This document shows, piece after piece, positions 62,314-64,000 of a stretch of DNA of 64,000 bases. The position numbers and the translations under genes are program-made. Each line of letters opens with the position of its first letter. The stretch's first letter is position 1. The stretch lies in contig JAIPBM010000010.1 of assembly GCA_021739695.1 (NCBI GenBank), positions 62,001 to 126,000 on the forward strand, given 5' to 3'. The notes beneath the pieces were generated by a model, which saw only the letters and a program-made list of their open reading frames with translations, was not told the DNA's origin and searched no databases. Source of the DNA: Flavobacteriales bacterium (GTDB lineage Bacteria; Bacteroidota; Bacteroidia; UBA10329).

Positions 62314-63474
62314 ATGCCGTACTGTCTCTATTGTGGTAAGACAAAGGAGAGCTCCGCATTTACAAGCAGGGAGCATGTGATTCCGAAAACCTTGGACGGC
62401 AATTTTAATGGAAGAAACCCATTCATTATCTCCACCGTATGTAACACCTGTAATCACACTGCGGGCGAGTATGTCGATTTACCATTCGCGAAATCATGGT
62501 ATCTCAGTAATGACAAGGCGGACAGCTACACGCAATATTATCCTATCACAGCAACTACGAAGATTCCCCTGCGATATATGGGTGAACTTTCGAATATTGA
62601 GTTTCAGGGATATGTATGTGAATTTTGGTTCGGACCTGCAGGTGATACAATTTACCATTTTCACAAACCGCACCCCAAGCCAATAGCTAAGCTTGGGGTG
62701 AGTAGGATGAAAATCCATCAGAAGAAAATTGATCCCGGTTTCGTTTTTCTCTTCTTTTCTTCTGATAACCCAGAATGGCAGCGGGTTACATTCAATTCGA
62801 CTCGATCTCATTTTAGGGACATTGATATTCACGCTCCTCAGGTTCAGAACGAGCGTGACATGATGCTCTTTAGACAAATTCCCCGAGAACGACTCTTGCT
62901 TTCGGAGAAATTATGGGCAATGATTGGTCAACAGCATAGCATAGACACTATAATTGACCTTGTGGCAGAGCAACGATTTATGTGCAAGTTAGCATTGGGC
63001 TTAGGTGACCTATTCCTTAAGCCAAGCTTTGCTCAGAGTGAACAGGCTGCTTTATTGCGATGTGGAATGTGGGAGAGGAACCTTCAAAAGGCCGAATCCT
63101 TGGATATTCGAGGAATTGGATTTTTCGATACTAGAAACGCAGACAATCAACTTCATAACATGTTGTCATGGCCCTATGGTCATGTCATCGGTCTTGTAGC
63201 TATACCCAACGCAGGAGTGATGCTATATTCTACATTTTACGGAGTGCACAATTCAACCACATGGCTTTCCTTAGACCAAGAGCATTGGAAGCCTGAACTT
63301 GGGCATGGCATCTTTTATCTTATGGTGCCTTACCAGAAAACTTGCATAGGGCCCTTCCGATATGAAGATTACCTGTTTCACAACACCGGAGTGAGAAGGA
63401 TTCCTGAAATTGAAAAATTAGAAGAGAAATTGGAAGCAGTTGTACAACCTCCAAAGCGAATCGCCATTCGTTAA
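62314..63474 (+). CDS. HNH-type nuclease domain protein
   Basis: 386 residues. The N-terminus carries a zinc-binding HNH layout: YCLYCGK (about residue 4-7 cysteines), SREHVIPKTLDGNF (about 18-31; the catalytic His) and CNTCNHTAGEYVD (about 43-55). The rest (60-386) is an uncharacterised helical/beta region. HNH enzymes cut DNA and often act in defence or mobile elements. It precedes the PIN-like gene by 14 bp, so the two form a nuclease pair. Confidence 0.8.
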   Translation: MPYCLYCGKTKESSAFTSREHVIPKTLDGNFNGRNPFIISTVCNTCNHTAGEYVDLPFAKSWYLSNDKADSYTQYYPITATTKIPLRYMGELSNIEFQGYVCEFWFGPAGDTIYHFHKPHPKPIAKLGVSRMKIHQKKIDPGFVFLFFSSDNPEWQRVTFNSTRSHFRDIDIHAPQVQNERDMMLFRQIPRERLLLSEKLWAMIGQQHSIDTIIDLVAEQRFMCKLALGLGDLFLKPSFAQSEQAALLRCGMWERNLQKAESLDIRGIGFFDTRNADNQLHNMLSWPYGHVIGLVAIPNAGVMLYSTFYGVHNSTTWLSLDQEHWKPELGHGIFYLMVPYQKTCIGPFRYEDYLFHNTGVRRIPEIEKLEEKLEAVVQPPKRIAIR

Positions 63475-63488
63475 GCACACTAAACACG

Positions 63489-64000
63489 ATGGATGTACTA
63501 CTTCCTACCATGTCCTTTTATCTTGATACATCTGCCTTCAACTGTTTGGTTGATAAATTCTCAGGTGCAAAAGAAGCATTTGCAACTAGAGAGCACCTGC
63601 GAAAATCCAACAAGATTTGGATAGTATCACCATTGAACTTCTATGAGATTTTTTCCAATAGCGACCCTCATCGAAGAGAGATTCTCATTGCTCGACTATC
63701 ACAACTTCTGCCCAGCCCGGGAATGATTTACAGTTCCCCGACCAGAATACTGCTAGGTCAGGTTCTGAATTTCCATCACCCTTTAACTGAATATGAAGAC
63801 AACATCAATCAGGCATGGTTCTCCATTGTGAAAGATGACCGGAAGACCTTCATTTACGACTTTGATGTATGGCTTGAAAGGACTCGATACCAGAACTCTT
63901 TGCATAAAGTGATTAAATGGATTGGGTGCAACTACGAGCTAACCTCAACAGACGGGACTACAGAGGATATTGCCCTTTCAATTTATGCCGCTATCAAGAC
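63489..64000 (+). CDS. PIN-like domain protein, truncated by the window end
   Basis: An open frame runs from ATG 63489 (or ATG 63510) to the last base without a stop; about 170 residues are visible. The start FYLDTSAFNCLVD (first acidic residue) and SPLNFYEIFSN (second acidic position) resemble PIN-domain ribonucleases, but the later acidic motifs are not all visible. The C-terminus is outside the window. It follows the HNH gene by 14 bp on the same strand. Confidence 0.65.
   Translation, partial: MDVLLPTMSFYLDTSAFNCLVDKFSGAKEAFATREHLRKSNKIWIVSPLNFYEIFSNSDPHRREILIARLSQLLPSPGMIYSSPTRILLGQVLNFHHPLTEYEDNINQAWFSIVKDDRKTFIYDFDVWLERTRYQNSLHKVIKWIGCNYELTSTDGTTEDIALSIYAAIK

Overview
The window looks like a chromosome segment of a Bacteroidota bacterium, probably a Flavobacteriales-type marine or environmental lineage. 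Several things point that way: -7 elements of the form TAnnTTTG (before the tRNA, rpmB and rplS), a TonB-dependent receptor with an N-terminal carboxypeptidase-regulatory-like domain, a BT0820-type HAD protein, a START-like protein typical of the phylum, weak Shine-Dalgarno signals and several TTG/GTG starts. No rRNA, CRISPR array, insertion sequence or complete prophage is visible.

Region 1 (1-41.5 kb) is mostly core genome. In order it holds: a cut-off DtxR/MntR-type regulator divergent from a TonB-dependent receptor, with a nested inverted repeat between them; leucyl aminopeptidase, a peptide-deformylase-like protein that has lost its catalytic residues, phosphoglycerate mutase, a HAD phosphatase and methionine aminopeptidase; a methyltransferase, an MscS channel, a GNAT and an alanine/ornithine-racemase-like enzyme; a short accessory patch (9.7-11.2 kb) with a 21-bp minisatellite, decayed copies of the racemase 3' end and a two-gene cassette of unknown function; an NYN-LOTUS protein, an agmatine-deiminase-like enzyme, ElbB, a paraoxonase-like lipoprotein, MarR, DUF885, CinA, L28, an M1 peptidase, L19 and TrmD; a compact biotin operon (bioB-bioF-bioD-bioA plus a DUF1569 gene); an LpxH-like phosphoesterase with a glycosyltransferase; pyruvate carboxylase, which uses the biotin; and an envelope-glycan neighbourhood (two GT4 enzymes, LptF/LptG-type permease, GT2, ArnT-like GT, PAP2).

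Region 2 (41.45-64 kb) begins just downstream of a tRNA-Met(CAT) and its terminator and looks like a genomic island: it is almost entirely genes of unknown function, and the right end lies outside the window. A tightly packed minus-strand block (53.4 to 41.7 kb) encodes a 1469-residue multidomain protein, a lipoprotein, a 165-residue protein, a HET-C-like protein, an ankyrin lipoprotein, a 478-residue beta-rich protein, a GT9 glycosyltransferase and a methyltransferase. Next to it lies a PD-(D/E)xK-type nuclease. A plus-strand block (55.6-61.7 kb) encodes a helical-repeat protein, a two-pass membrane protein with a CBS-like region, two more membrane-anchored proteins, a helical protein, a 209-residue protein whose sequence pattern resembles bacterial gasdermins, and an endolysin-like M15 peptidase without a signal peptide. 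The window closes with an HTH protein, a small acidic protein, an HNH-type protein and a PIN-like protein cut by the edge.

The best candidate for an undescribed system is the pair of blocks at 42-62 kb. My working idea (inference) is an envelope-directed cell-death, lysis or toxin-delivery module. It would combine a HET-C-like and a gasdermin-like effector, both related by pattern to fungal heterokaryon-incompatibility proteins, with a cytoplasmic peptidoglycan peptidase, several membrane proteins and nucleases. The gene calls are firm; the functional reading is not.
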